Assembly: GCA_044507695.1 (NCBI GenBank)
Contig: JBIQJD010000006.1
Span: forward strand, 124,001-188,000
Direction: 5' to 3'
DNA length: 64,000 nt
From: JBIQJD01 sp044507695
GTDB lineage: Bacteria; Bacteroidota; Ignavibacteria; Ignavibacteriales; Ignavibacteriaceae
Part shown: piece after piece, positions 1 to 8,667 of the stretch
Position numbering within the stretch: the stretch's first letter is position 1
How the letters are laid out: each line of letters starts with the position of its first letter
The notes under the pieces: model-generated
Seen by the model: the letters and a program-made list of their open reading frames with translations, nothing else
What the model was told of the DNA's origin: nothing
The model's database searches: none
Made by a program: the position numbers and the translations under genes

Positions 1-2
1 AT

Positions 3-890
3 TTAGTTCTTGATAAATATCCGGAACTTGTTTCAGGAATAAGAGGAATATCTGAAGAAACAACTACAGGAGTCCACCGTTTGTATGAAAGAATGCTGAA
101 TGGCACTCTTCCTATTCCTGCTTTTAATGTTAATGATTCAGTAACAAAATCAAAATTTGATAATAAGTACGGCTGCCGTGAATCATTGGTTGATGCAATA
201 CGCCGTGCAACTGATTTAATGCTTGCCGGAAAAGTTGCAGTTGTTTGCGGATACGGAGATGTGGGTAAAGGATCAGCCGAATCGTTAGCTCATGCAGGTG
301 TGCGCGTGATTGTTACAGAAATTGATCCTATCTGTGCTCTTCAGGCAGCAATGAATGGTTTCCAGGTTAAGAAGCTTGAAACAGTGGTTGGTGAAGCAGA
401 TATAATTGTTACTGCAACCGGCAATTTTAATATTGTTACTGAAAAACATTTCAGAAAAATGAAGCATAATGCTGTTGTCTGCAACATCGGACATTTTGAT
501 AATGAAATAGATATGGCATGGCTTAATACAAATTTTGGCCATACAAAGGATACTATTAAACCGCAGGTTGATAAGTATACAGTAGATGGAAAAGATATTA
601 TTATTCTTGCAGAAGGAAGATTGGTTAATTTAGGCTGCGCAACAGGGCATCCATCCTTCGTGATGTCAAATTCATTTACAAACCAGGTGCTTGCACAAAT
701 TGAACTCTGGACAAATCCGGATAAATATGAAAATAAAGTATATGTGCTCCCAAAGCATCTTGATGAAAAAGTTGCAAAGCTTCATCTTCCAAAGCTTGGT
801 GTTGAACTTGAAACACTAACAGAAGAACAGGCAAAGTATATCGGCGTTACTGTTGAAGGACCTTTCAAACCTGATTATTACAGGTATTAA
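3..890 (+). CDS. ahcY: S-adenosylhomocysteinase, C-terminal part (5' end outside window)
   Basis: Hydrolyses S-adenosylhomocysteine to adenosine and homocysteine in the cytoplasm, relieving product inhibition of methyltransferases. The frame is already open at the left edge; about 295 C-terminal residues remain of a family usually 420-470 long. Visible landmarks are the stretch GVHRLYERM near the edge, the substrate-domain segment NVNDSVTKSKFDN, the NAD-binding loop GYGDVGKG, the segment NIGHFDNEID, and the conserved C terminus ending KPDYYRY. The gene is followed directly by a strong hairpin terminator. Family assignment is secure; only the start is missing. Confidence 0.97.
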   Translation, partial: LVLDKYPELVSGIRGISEETTTGVHRLYERMLNGTLPIPAFNVNDSVTKSKFDNKYGCRESLVDAIRRATDLMLAGKVAVVCGYGDVGKGSAESLAHAGVRVIVTEIDPICALQAAMNGFQVKKLETVVGEADIIVTATGNFNIVTEKHFRKMKHNAVVCNIGHFDNEIDMAWLNTNFGHTKDTIKPQVDKYTVDGKDIIILAEGRLVNLGCATGHPSFVMSNSFTNQVLAQIELWTNPDKYENKVYVLPKHLDEKVAKLHLPKLGVELETLTEEQAKYIGVTVEGPFKPDYYRY

Positions 891-899
891 TTTTTTTTA

Positions 900-946
900 G
901 GGGTTGAACAAAAAGTGTTTATTACTTTTTGGGCAGCCCCATTTTT
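900..946 (+). terminator. Intrinsic terminator of ahcY
   Basis: A two-part stem: GGGGTTG (900-906) pairs with CAGCCCC (934-940) with one wobble, and the inner arms CAAAAAGT (909-916) and ACTTTTTG (924-931) close a 7-base loop. ATTTTTA follows. The T-run lies on the plus-strand side, so it serves ahcY rather than the converging epimerase gene. Confidence 0.8.
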
Positions 947-990
947 ATCTTTAAAATTATTAACTCCCTAATCTTCAATTCACAAATTAG

Positions 991-1908
991 TTATCTTAAC
1001 AATTTCCTTAAAGCTTCCTCAAGATCTTCATATTCAAATTTGAATCCTTCTTCCAAAACTTTTTTAGGAATTACTTTGTGGCTTTTTAAAATTATCTCAC
1101 CAAATTCTCCCAATATAATCCTTAGCGCAAACTTCGGCACATGAAAAAATGAAGGGCGGCGAAGAACATTTCCAAGTGTATGAGAAAATGTGTTCATTGT
1201 AACGGGATCAGGAGCTGCTGCATTTACTGCGCCGGAGAGATTTTTATTTTCAAGAGCAAACAAGTAAATGCCAACAAGATCATCAATATGAATCCACGGA
1301 AACCACTGCCTGCCGGTACTTAACGGACCACCGATAAAAAATTTGTAGGGCATTATCATTTCTTTTAATGCACCTTCATCTTTTGCAAGAACAACTCCGG
1401 TACGGATGCTTACTCTGCGCACTCCCAGTTTTTCAACTTCGGCGGCTTCATTTTCCCACATAATACATACTTTGGCAAGAAAATCATTTCCCGGTTTATC
1501 TTCTTCAGTAATTACATCATCAACATAATCATCATAATAATTTATGCCGGATGCACAAATAAAAACTTCCGGTTTCTTTTTTGCTTTTGAAATTGCATCC
1601 ACAATATTTCTTGTACTTATCTGCCTGCTGTCAAAAATTTCCTTTTTATATTCTTCATTCCAGCGTCTGGAAAACAAATTAGCGCCCGCAAGATGAATAA
1701 CTGCATCTTTTCCATCAATATGTTCCTGCCAGTGATTTTTTTTGCGGTAATCCCATTCAATAAATTCATCCGCTCCGGGAATTGTTTGAACTCCTTTTAC
1801 AAGTGAACGCGTAAAAATTGTTACTTCATATCCTTTTTTGATAAGTGCTTTGTACAATTTTTTGCCGATTGTTCCGGTTGCGCCGGTAAGCACAATTTTC
1901 TTTGCCAT
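991..1908 (-). CDS. TIGR01777-type SDR family NAD-dependent epimerase
   Basis: An extended short-chain dehydrogenase/reductase of the TIGR01777 group (YfcH/SDR39U1-like). The N terminus carries the nucleotide-binding loop GATGTIGKKL, followed by HLAGANLFSRRW and the typical segment GPLSTGRQWFPWIHIDDLVG with a DUF1731-like C terminus (LRRPSFFHVPKFALRIILGE). About 305 residues, the usual length. I place the start at the ATG at 1908 because GAGGG precedes it at good spacing; an upstream in-frame TTG would overlap that site. The substrate of this family is not established. It diverges from the T9SS gene at 2029. Confidence 0.9.
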   Translation of the reverse strand: MAKKIVLTGATGTIGKKLYKALIKKGYEVTIFTRSLVKGVQTIPGADEFIEWDYRKKNHWQEHIDGKDAVIHLAGANLFSRRWNEEYKKEIFDSRQISTRNIVDAISKAKKKPEVFICASGINYYDDYVDDVITEEDKPGNDFLAKVCIMWENEAAEVEKLGVRRVSIRTGVVLAKDEGALKEMIMPYKFFIGGPLSTGRQWFPWIHIDDLVGIYLFALENKNLSGAVNAAAPDPVTMNTFSHTLGNVLRRPSFFHVPKFALRIILGEFGEIILKSHKVIPKKVLEEGFKFEYEDLEEALRKLLR

Positions 1909-2028
1909 CAGTTCCCTCAAATTGATTTATGGGAATCAAGATATAAAAATGTTTTTAATAAAAAATTAATTAGAAACAAACTGAGAAATTTTTTAACTTG
2001 TTTTTACTACTTTCAATTGAGGGAAAGT

Positions 2029-3360
2029 ATGAAAGCAAAACTATTTTTTGTTGGGATAATAGTAATTTTTTCATCCTCGATTTATAGTCAATTAATTGAT
2101 TCATTTTCTGATGGCGATTTTACGAATAATCCAGCCTGGAGTGGAACGTTAGATAATTGGCAAGTTGTCACGAATAGTACGGCAGGTGTTAATACTTCAG
2201 GTTCATTTACTCTCAGATTAAATGGTCCATCAAATGATAGCGTTCAATATTTGAGTGTAAATAGGACGGAAACATGGGGGGATGAACAGACGTGGGGTTT
2301 TTGGTTAGGTAGACGCTCTCAAGCTGCTGCAACTACAACGAATAAAGTTTTTATTTGGCTCTATTCTAATGAATCAAATTTAACTTCGGAATTTGTGAAT
2401 GGATATCGTTTATCTTTCGGTGATAATTCAGGAGATGATGAGATTATTTTGCAGAAGGTATCGAATGGAGTTGCAAATGATATCTTAATTTCCAATAGTC
2501 CAGTTGTGAATGGTATAAGTGATTACAGCTTCTTGATTAGAGTTACACGAAGTGCAGAATCATTATGGAATTTGTATACATCAACATTACCTACAGTAAA
2601 TGGAGAAGGTGCAACCCCAGATATGATACCGAGTATAGTAAATACTAGTGTGTTTCAGGGGTCGGTCAGTGATGACACTTATACAAATTTTGAGAATGGG
2701 TATTTAGGAGTAGTTGCAGTTCATACCTCCGGTGATCAACAAAGAACAGGATTGGAATTCGATCAGATATACTTTGATACAGACGCCGAAGCTCCTCTCC
2801 CGGTAGAACTATCATCCTTCACCGCTTCCACAATGAGTAACTCAGTTAAGTTGAACTGGATAACACAAACTGAAATTCAGAATTACGGATTTGATATTGA
2901 AAGAGCTGCAGCTGATAAAAATAACTGGCAGAAAATCGGTTTTGTTAAAGGAAACGGAAATTCAAACTCACCGAAAAATTATTCATACACGGATGAAAAC
3001 CTGAAATCAGGGAAATATTTTTACAGGCTGAAGCAGCTTGATACAGACGGCAAATTTGAATATTCCGCAAAAGTTGAGGCTGTAGTTTCTGCTCCGCTTA
3101 AATTTTCACTTGAACAAAATTTTCCCAATCCATTCAATCCGACTACAAATATTGATTACTCAATTCCAACAGACGGAAGAGTAAAACTTACCATATTTAA
3201 TCTGCTTGGCCAGCAGGCTGCTGTTCTTATTGATGAATACAAAACAGCCGGAGAATATACTGCCGTATTTGATGCAAAAGGTTTAAGCAGCGGTTTGTAC
3301 TTCTATAAACTTGAATCAAACGGATTAACAACAGTTAAGAAGATGACGCTTTTGAGATAG
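2029..3360 (+). CDS. T9SS-exported protein with concanavalin-like N-terminal region
   Basis: A secreted protein of 443 residues. A Sec signal peptide (MKAKLFFVGIIVIFSSS, cut near IYS-Q) is followed by a beta-rich region of about 220 residues (SFSDGDFTNNPAWSG...) resembling those in lamin-tail/LamG-type secreted proteins, then a fibronectin-like module starting LPVELSSFTAS, and a C-terminal type IX sorting domain with NFPNPFNPTTNI, LGQQ and a terminal KKMTLLR. Known for the family: the C-terminal domain directs passage through the type IX machinery and is usually cleaved. ATG 2029 has GAGGGAA upstream. No catalytic motif is visible; the function of the N-terminal part is unknown. Confidence 0.85.
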   Translation: MKAKLFFVGIIVIFSSSIYSQLIDSFSDGDFTNNPAWSGTLDNWQVVTNSTAGVNTSGSFTLRLNGPSNDSVQYLSVNRTETWGDEQTWGFWLGRRSQAAATTTNKVFIWLYSNESNLTSEFVNGYRLSFGDNSGDDEIILQKVSNGVANDILISNSPVVNGISDYSFLIRVTRSAESLWNLYTSTLPTVNGEGATPDMIPSIVNTSVFQGSVSDDTYTNFENGYLGVVAVHTSGDQQRTGLEFDQIYFDTDAEAPLPVELSSFTASTMSNSVKLNWITQTEIQNYGFDIERAAADKNNWQKIGFVKGNGNSNSPKNYSYTDENLKSGKYFYRLKQLDTDGKFEYSAKVEAVVSAPLKFSLEQNFPNPFNPTTNIDYSIPTDGRVKLTIFNLLGQQAAVLIDEYKTAGEYTAVFDAKGLSSGLYFYKLESNGLTTVKKMTLLR

Positions 3361-3566
3361 ATCACATTTTCCGGAATCTATTGTGTTTTGTTAATCCAAA
3401 GATTATTTTCTAACCACCTTAATCATTAAAAACTGCTTTCAAACTCTTCTCCAAATCTGATTGATTAAGGAATTTCATTTTCTCAGATAAGTGACTGCAT
3501 AAAAAGTGCAGCAGCCAAACTCGATTCAGATTTAGATTTATAATAAATAATATAAAAGGGAAGACT

Positions 3567-6500
3567 ATGATCAAAAAGTTATACTGCACTATTCTATTAA
3601 TTTTTGTTTTCTCTTCTACACTCCTGGCAAATGATTTTTATCCGTCCAATGTTATTCCGGCAAATGGTGCCGTTTTTGAAATGGGTTCACCAATCCCGAT
3701 TATGTTTAGTATTTGTCTTGCGCACAATTTCCCGGCATTTGGGTTCGAATGGTATGTAGATATTTCAATTACTGATGGATCAAAGGAAATTCATCAGCAA
3801 ACGATTGCAGGTTTTGGTGCAAACGGACCCGCTTGTTTTCCAATCAATGATGCGGAAGCCTTTATTCCACCACATCCTGGAACGTACAATCTTATTATTA
3901 CAGTTCATTATGATCAGGAAATTAATCCTGAGAACGATACTTACGCCGGAACCTTTATCGTTGAACCTCCTTTTATGGATATAGCAATTCAGCAGGTACT
4001 TGTTCCAACATTGGAAGATATTTATTATGAAAATAGCAGTTCTATTCAATTCAAATTAATTTTAGCAAATAATGGAGATGTAGATGTATCTCCTGAACAA
4101 TGGAACATTAAAATTGATTTTACTATTGGTGACGAAATTATAGGCGATTGGGACCTCTGGTATACTCTTCCGGGAGATTTTGAAATAGCAGGAAATGTAA
4201 CTATACCTGCAAACAGTACAATTGAATGGACTGCACCTGCTATATGGCCGGTAACACAAATTTCAGGGATCTATTTTCTTATTAGGAATTTAGGATTTAA
4301 TGATGCGGATTTCGATAATAATCTGAAGACGCAGGAGATTATTGTATTCTCTAAACCACCAATTATTGAAAATTTTTTCCCCGGCAATGGTGCAACAGAT
4401 ATTCCATACAGTCCTCCTCCTGCTATTACATGGGAGAATGGTGATACTCCCATAACCGAACAAGCTATGGAAATAAAATTGGGAGATAATTTTATTGTCA
4501 GTCAAACAATCCCGTTTGATGCAACATCCTTTATCCCCCCAAATGATTTATTGCCTTCATCTCATTATGAATGGTATCTTGCACAGACAAATCCATCAGG
4601 TACAACTATAAGTGGTCCTTTCGATTTTTTTACTTCAGACCCTCTTCCGCCAAGCCCATTTGGTTTCCAGTTTGAGATAAATAAAGTAAATAATGAGCAT
4701 TACACGTCAGATCCGATTGGTATAATAACCACAACTTTCAATCCGGGTGAGCAAGGTACATACATAAATGTTTTTGCTCATAATCTTAACAGCGATATGT
4801 CTTCTCAGATAATAGATAACTTGTTTCTGCCGCCTTCTACTGATGCAAATACACCCACTGAGTTATCAACTAACTTTGATTTCACAACTTTGGCTCCGCC
4901 TCCGTATTCAACACCGTTTAATACGGTAATTACAATTTATACATCAGATGGACCTGTAGTATATCCTTTCCCACCTTCTACATTAACTGATACGAGAACA
5001 GCAACAGTAAATGAATTTTTTATTGATGCAATTGGAGTTGAGGTTCCGGAAACTCAGAACTTTGAAATTACTCCTGTTTCACGTAATGGTTATACCATTG
5101 GTGATCCGCAAATTAATTACCGCTACAGGTCAACTGCGCCAAACCTTGATCTTGATGATTCACAGCATGGTGATACTGAAACATTTGCAGGTGATTTGAA
5201 TGCATGCGTTCCCACTGCAACTGCAAACAGTCTGAAGTGGATGGAACAGACCTATACCGATTTCAATCTGCCCGCTGATATGGATTTAAGAAAAACAATG
5301 GAAACGTTAAGCGGATTAATGAAGCGCGAAAGAAATAAGGGCACACCTACTGAAAATATGATACAGGGAAAACTTGATTTCATGGAGCAGTTTAAGCTTC
5401 CTGTAGAAGTAAAATTTCAGGCATTCTATGTTGATGGAAATATAGCAAGCACAAGCGGTAACTCACTTGCAAGAAATTTTAATACGTCAGATAAAAAACC
5501 TACCTGGGAATTTCTTAAAAAGATGATGAAGGATGGTGAAGATGTGGAAATGAATTATACATGGAAAGATCCTTCAGATAACGAATGGTATGCTCACAGC
5601 GTAAATGTAACAGGAATAGAGGAATCCGAAAGTGGTGTAAAAAAAATAACCTTTAAACATGATGCAAGACAGAGTTCCACAGGTGGCTTAATAGAAGAGG
5701 TACATCAGGTGGTTGAAGCTAATGGATGGCTCCGCTTTGGTGCACATAACGAAAATTTTATAAGAGAAGTCATTGTTGAAAGCCCAATAGTTCCGGAAGG
5801 AAGGGAAACAGCAGCCTGGCTTAATGAATTATTTGCTAATGGCGGTTCGCTTAAAATCACATCTCCCGCTTCTGCTGTAAATGAATTTGTTGAGGTAATC
5901 ATCAATCAAAACGTTGTTGATCTTCAGAATTACAGATTAAGCATTTATGATGGTTCAGGTATGATAATTTCAGAAGTTGAACTGAATGATTTTACCGCCG
6001 GTGCTGAACAGGATAGTTTCAAAGTATATTCTTATGAGTTTAACGGAGATGTAATTCCTGATGTGAAAGGCGGAGCAGCAATTTCATACAGCGGTTCACC
6101 AATCACCGGATCATTTTATAGCTGGGGCGGAACAATAACTGCTGTTAACGGAGATTATCTTGGATTAACAAGTGTTGATATCGGCATAACTCCAACTCCG
6201 GGAAATTCAATTGCATTAACAGGTTCAGGAACAGAATATAACAGCTTTAGCTGGGTTATTAATCCTAATCCTTCACCAGGAAGCTTTAATCCTTCACAGG
6301 AAGTACCGGTTGAATTGGTTTCATTCGCTGCTTCAGTTGAAAACAATAAAGTGCTGCTGAAATGGACTACCGCAACTGAAACAAATAATTCAGGATTCGA
6401 AATTCAGCGGAGAGAAGAATTCAGCGGACAATGGATAAAAATCTCGTTTGTAGAAGGTGCAGGAAACTCAACTTCTGCAAGAGATTACTCTTATGCTGAT

Positions 6501-6866
6501 CAGGTTATAACGCCGGGTAAATATTCATACAGGTTAAAGCAGATTGATTTCAACGGTACATTCAGTTATTCTCAAATTGTAAATGTAGATGTATCAGTGC
6601 CGAAAGAATTTTCACTTGCGCAGAATTACCCGAATCCTTTCAATCCAAATACCGTAATTGAATTTGCAGTTCCTGTTGATGCAATGGTGAACATTTCTGT
6701 GTATAATATACTTGGTGAAAATATCGGTACAATTCTAAACGAATATGTAAAAGCCGGCGTTCATAAGATTGATTTTAATGCTGATAATCTGAGAAGCGGC
6801 GTTTACTTCTACCGTATGCAGGCAGTTGATAAAGTATTTACAAGAAAGATGACTTTAATAAAATAG
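3567..6866 (+). CDS. Large T9SS-exported protein with papain/C39-like core
   Basis: A 1099-residue secreted protein. It has a signal peptide (residues 1-21, ending LLAN), tandem beta-sandwich repeats to about residue 520 (CARDB-like and fibronectin-like, e.g. PPIIENFFPGNGATDIPYSP), and a central alpha/beta segment opening with GDLNACVPTATANSL. That Cys (about 547) begins a helix and is followed about 130 residues later by WYAHSVNVTG (His about 677) and KHDARQ, an arrangement like C39/papain-fold peptidases. A lamin-tail-like beta domain (NEFVEVI), the module PVELVSFAAS and a type IX sorting domain (NYPNPFNPNTVI ... RKMTLIK) follow. The peptidase reading is inference; it could be an inactive scaffold. 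Confidence 0.8.
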   Translation: MIKKLYCTILLIFVFSSTLLANDFYPSNVIPANGAVFEMGSPIPIMFSICLAHNFPAFGFEWYVDISITDGSKEIHQQTIAGFGANGPACFPINDAEAFIPPHPGTYNLIITVHYDQEINPENDTYAGTFIVEPPFMDIAIQQVLVPTLEDIYYENSSSIQFKLILANNGDVDVSPEQWNIKIDFTIGDEIIGDWDLWYTLPGDFEIAGNVTIPANSTIEWTAPAIWPVTQISGIYFLIRNLGFNDADFDNNLKTQEIIVFSKPPIIENFFPGNGATDIPYSPPPAITWENGDTPITEQAMEIKLGDNFIVSQTIPFDATSFIPPNDLLPSSHYEWYLAQTNPSGTTISGPFDFFTSDPLPPSPFGFQFEINKVNNEHYTSDPIGIITTTFNPGEQGTYINVFAHNLNSDMSSQIIDNLFLPPSTDANTPTELSTNFDFTTLAPPPYSTPFNTVITIYTSDGPVVYPFPPSTLTDTRTATVNEFFIDAIGVEVPETQNFEITPVSRNGYTIGDPQINYRYRSTAPNLDLDDSQHGDTETFAGDLNACVPTATANSLKWMEQTYTDFNLPADMDLRKTMETLSGLMKRERNKGTPTENMIQGKLDFMEQFKLPVEVKFQAFYVDGNIASTSGNSLARNFNTSDKKPTWEFLKKMMKDGEDVEMNYTWKDPSDNEWYAHSVNVTGIEESESGVKKITFKHDARQSSTGGLIEEVHQVVEANGWLRFGAHNENFIREVIVESPIVPEGRETAAWLNELFANGGSLKITSPASAVNEFVEVIINQNVVDLQNYRLSIYDGSGMIISEVELNDFTAGAEQDSFKVYSYEFNGDVIPDVKGGAAISYSGSPITGSFYSWGGTITAVNGDYLGLTSVDIGITPTPGNSIALTGSGTEYNSFSWVINPNPSPGSFNPSQEVPVELVSFAASVENNKVLLKWTTATETNNSGFEIQRREEFSGQWIKISFVEGAGNSTSARDYSYADQVITPGKYSYRLKQIDFNGTFSYSQIVNVDVSVPKEFSLAQNYPNPFNPNTVIEFAVPVDAMVNISVYNILGENIGTILNEYVKAGVHKIDFNADNLRSGVYFYRMQAVDKVFTRKMTLIK

Positions 6867-6891
6867 GAAAAAAGATAAACTGTTAAGATAT

Positions 6892-6922
6892 AAAAGGCTC
6901 CTGTGCAGGAGCCTTTTTATTA
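6892..6922. terminator. Bidirectional intrinsic terminator
   Basis: Perfect 12-base arms AAAAGGCTCCTG (6892-6903) and CAGGAGCCTTTT (6906-6917), with T-runs at the 3' side on both strands. It lies between the convergent T9SS gene (ends 6866) and the outer-membrane protein gene (ends 6933) and can serve both. Confidence 0.9.
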
Positions 6923-6932
6923 TTAGAATTTT

Positions 6933-8420
6933 TTACCAGCCAATTTTTACCTGCACATAATAAGCATTTGCAGCAATGTAATTATCATATGCATAAGCGC
7001 CATCAACCTGCAGTGCTTTATAGAAGTTCAACCCGATTCCTCCCGTAAATCTTTTATCAGCCATTCCGATTCTAAATGCTATACCAAGTTTATCCTTAAT
7101 TGCATCAAGCCTGTATTCACTTCCGATTCTTATTCTTTCCAGGTAATTCTCGAATCTTATATCTTTTTCCGTAAGATCAACAATATCCAGTGCGGCATCC
7201 CAGTTTTCAGTAATCGGATGAACTGCGCCAATATTTAAAATCATTGGAAGTTCAAGATCAAACGGTAAGCCAACAATGTATGATTGATTTACAGATTGAA
7301 TAATTGTATCACCGCGTTCGTTCAATTGCTTGTTTCCAAACTGATCACGTTTATAATCAAGATAATTGAATGCAAAATTTGCCGTTAGTGTTGAGCTTAT
7401 TTTCTTTACAGGAATAATGTTTTGCAGCGAAAATCCCACTTCTGTTCCTGTGGGAAATTTATACAATGCACCAATATCAAAAGTAAATCCCGTAATGTGA
7501 TTATTGAGGTCACGTTTCAAAATATTGAGAATATTACTGTACTCATCAAATAAAATTCTCTTTGCGGAAAATCTTCTGTGTATCACTTTTAAATTTGCAC
7601 CAACACTGATGGCTGGAGAAATATCATACGCATAACCGGCAGCACCAACAAGATCAATATATGAAATTGAATATGTAACAGGCAGAGCTTCATCAAAACT
7701 GTTAAGCTGTTCAAGCGGCTGAAGCAATCCCTGCAAACTTAAAATTGCATTTGCAACTTCATCCGGATTGTTCATATCATCAGGAATTTTTACAGCAAGA
7801 AGTGCGTCAATAATCGGACTTTGTTCAACTTCAAATGCTGATTGAGTTATGCCGTAAAGGCTGAAACCGAAATTTCCTACCTGCAAAGCAAAAGCCGGAA
7901 TTGTGCGGATGCCATGTGTCTGCGGATCTTCTGTTGAACCGATTACATCATCAAACAAATCTTTATAAAAGCGGATGCCTTTTTGTATCTTTTTTACAGC
8001 TTCAAGCTGCTGCTGAATATTTTGCGAATTATTAAAATCTGAAATGCCGCTCCAGACTTCACGGAGTGAATATGCATCTTTAAATTCCTCAAAATGATTT
8101 TTAAGATAATTTGCCGCATCATAAGTTTCCGGCGGCAAACCAATGCTGAAACTGATTGCATCAATTGAAAACCTTGAACGGCTTAGCAGCGCAGGATTGT
8201 ACAACATTGCATTAAAAAATTTTCCGTTGGCAATTTGTGTCTTTCCCATTCCAATTGCTTTTGTATCTTCACGCAATGAAGGAATAGGCAGCGCGGTTGC
8301 TTCAAGTGTTATTGAAGCATCCGGTAAAACTACGCTCTCCGGATCAAGTTCATATCCGTTTTGCGCAAATGTTAAATTGCAAAGGAGAAAAACAGGCAGC
8401 AGATATTTTAAAGTTTTCAT
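6933..8420 (-). CDS. Outer-membrane beta-barrel protein (TraF/PorV-like)
   Basis: About 495 residues with a cleavable signal peptide (MKTLKYLLPVFLLCNLTFAQ). After the leader come AIGMGKTQIANGKFFNAMLYNPALLSRS, typical of barrels of the FadL/PorV-like group often labelled TraF-like, and repeated amphipathic beta-strands such as AISVGANLKVIHRRF, TEVGFSLQNIIPV, and a C-terminal strand ending in an aromatic residue (VQVKIGW), as expected for insertion by BamA. The start is the ATG at 8420 with AAAGGTG upstream; an in-frame GTG lies two codons earlier. Cargo or ligand cannot be told from sequence. Confidence 0.75.
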   Translation of the reverse strand: MKTLKYLLPVFLLCNLTFAQNGYELDPESVVLPDASITLEATALPIPSLREDTKAIGMGKTQIANGKFFNAMLYNPALLSRSRFSIDAISFSIGLPPETYDAANYLKNHFEEFKDAYSLREVWSGISDFNNSQNIQQQLEAVKKIQKGIRFYKDLFDDVIGSTEDPQTHGIRTIPAFALQVGNFGFSLYGITQSAFEVEQSPIIDALLAVKIPDDMNNPDEVANAILSLQGLLQPLEQLNSFDEALPVTYSISYIDLVGAAGYAYDISPAISVGANLKVIHRRFSAKRILFDEYSNILNILKRDLNNHITGFTFDIGALYKFPTGTEVGFSLQNIIPVKKISSTLTANFAFNYLDYKRDQFGNKQLNERGDTIIQSVNQSYIVGLPFDLELPMILNIGAVHPITENWDAALDIVDLTEKDIRFENYLERIRIGSEYRLDAIKDKLGIAFRIGMADKRFTGGIGLNFYKALQVDGAYAYDNYIAANAYYVQVKIGW

Positions 8421-8614
8421 TTTCACCTTTTAATGATAGTTCATAAGCAGTGAAGTGTAATAAAGTAAGAGAAATGTTCTGGTAAATTATTAAAAGGGAA
8501 AATCAAAAAAAGAAAAAATTAATAGAACAGATTTTTATGTGAAGATACTCATACAATGCTTAAAAATTTCCCGTCTGGTCAGAGATTCAACATTATCATC
8601 CCTTCATTTATTAA

Positions 8615-8645
8615 TTGAACGCAAGCTAAAATTAAGCTATATTTG
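8615..8645 (+). promoter_or_regulatory. Bacteroidota-type promoter for miaB
   Basis: TTG (8615-8617), a 20-base spacer, then TATATTTG (8638-8645), matching the -33/-7 pattern TTG-N19/20-TAnnTTTG. Transcription would start near 8652, about 16 bases before the miaB ATG. Motif match only. Confidence 0.55.
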
Positions 8646-8667
8646 AAGTTCAATTTTTGACCAGGAT

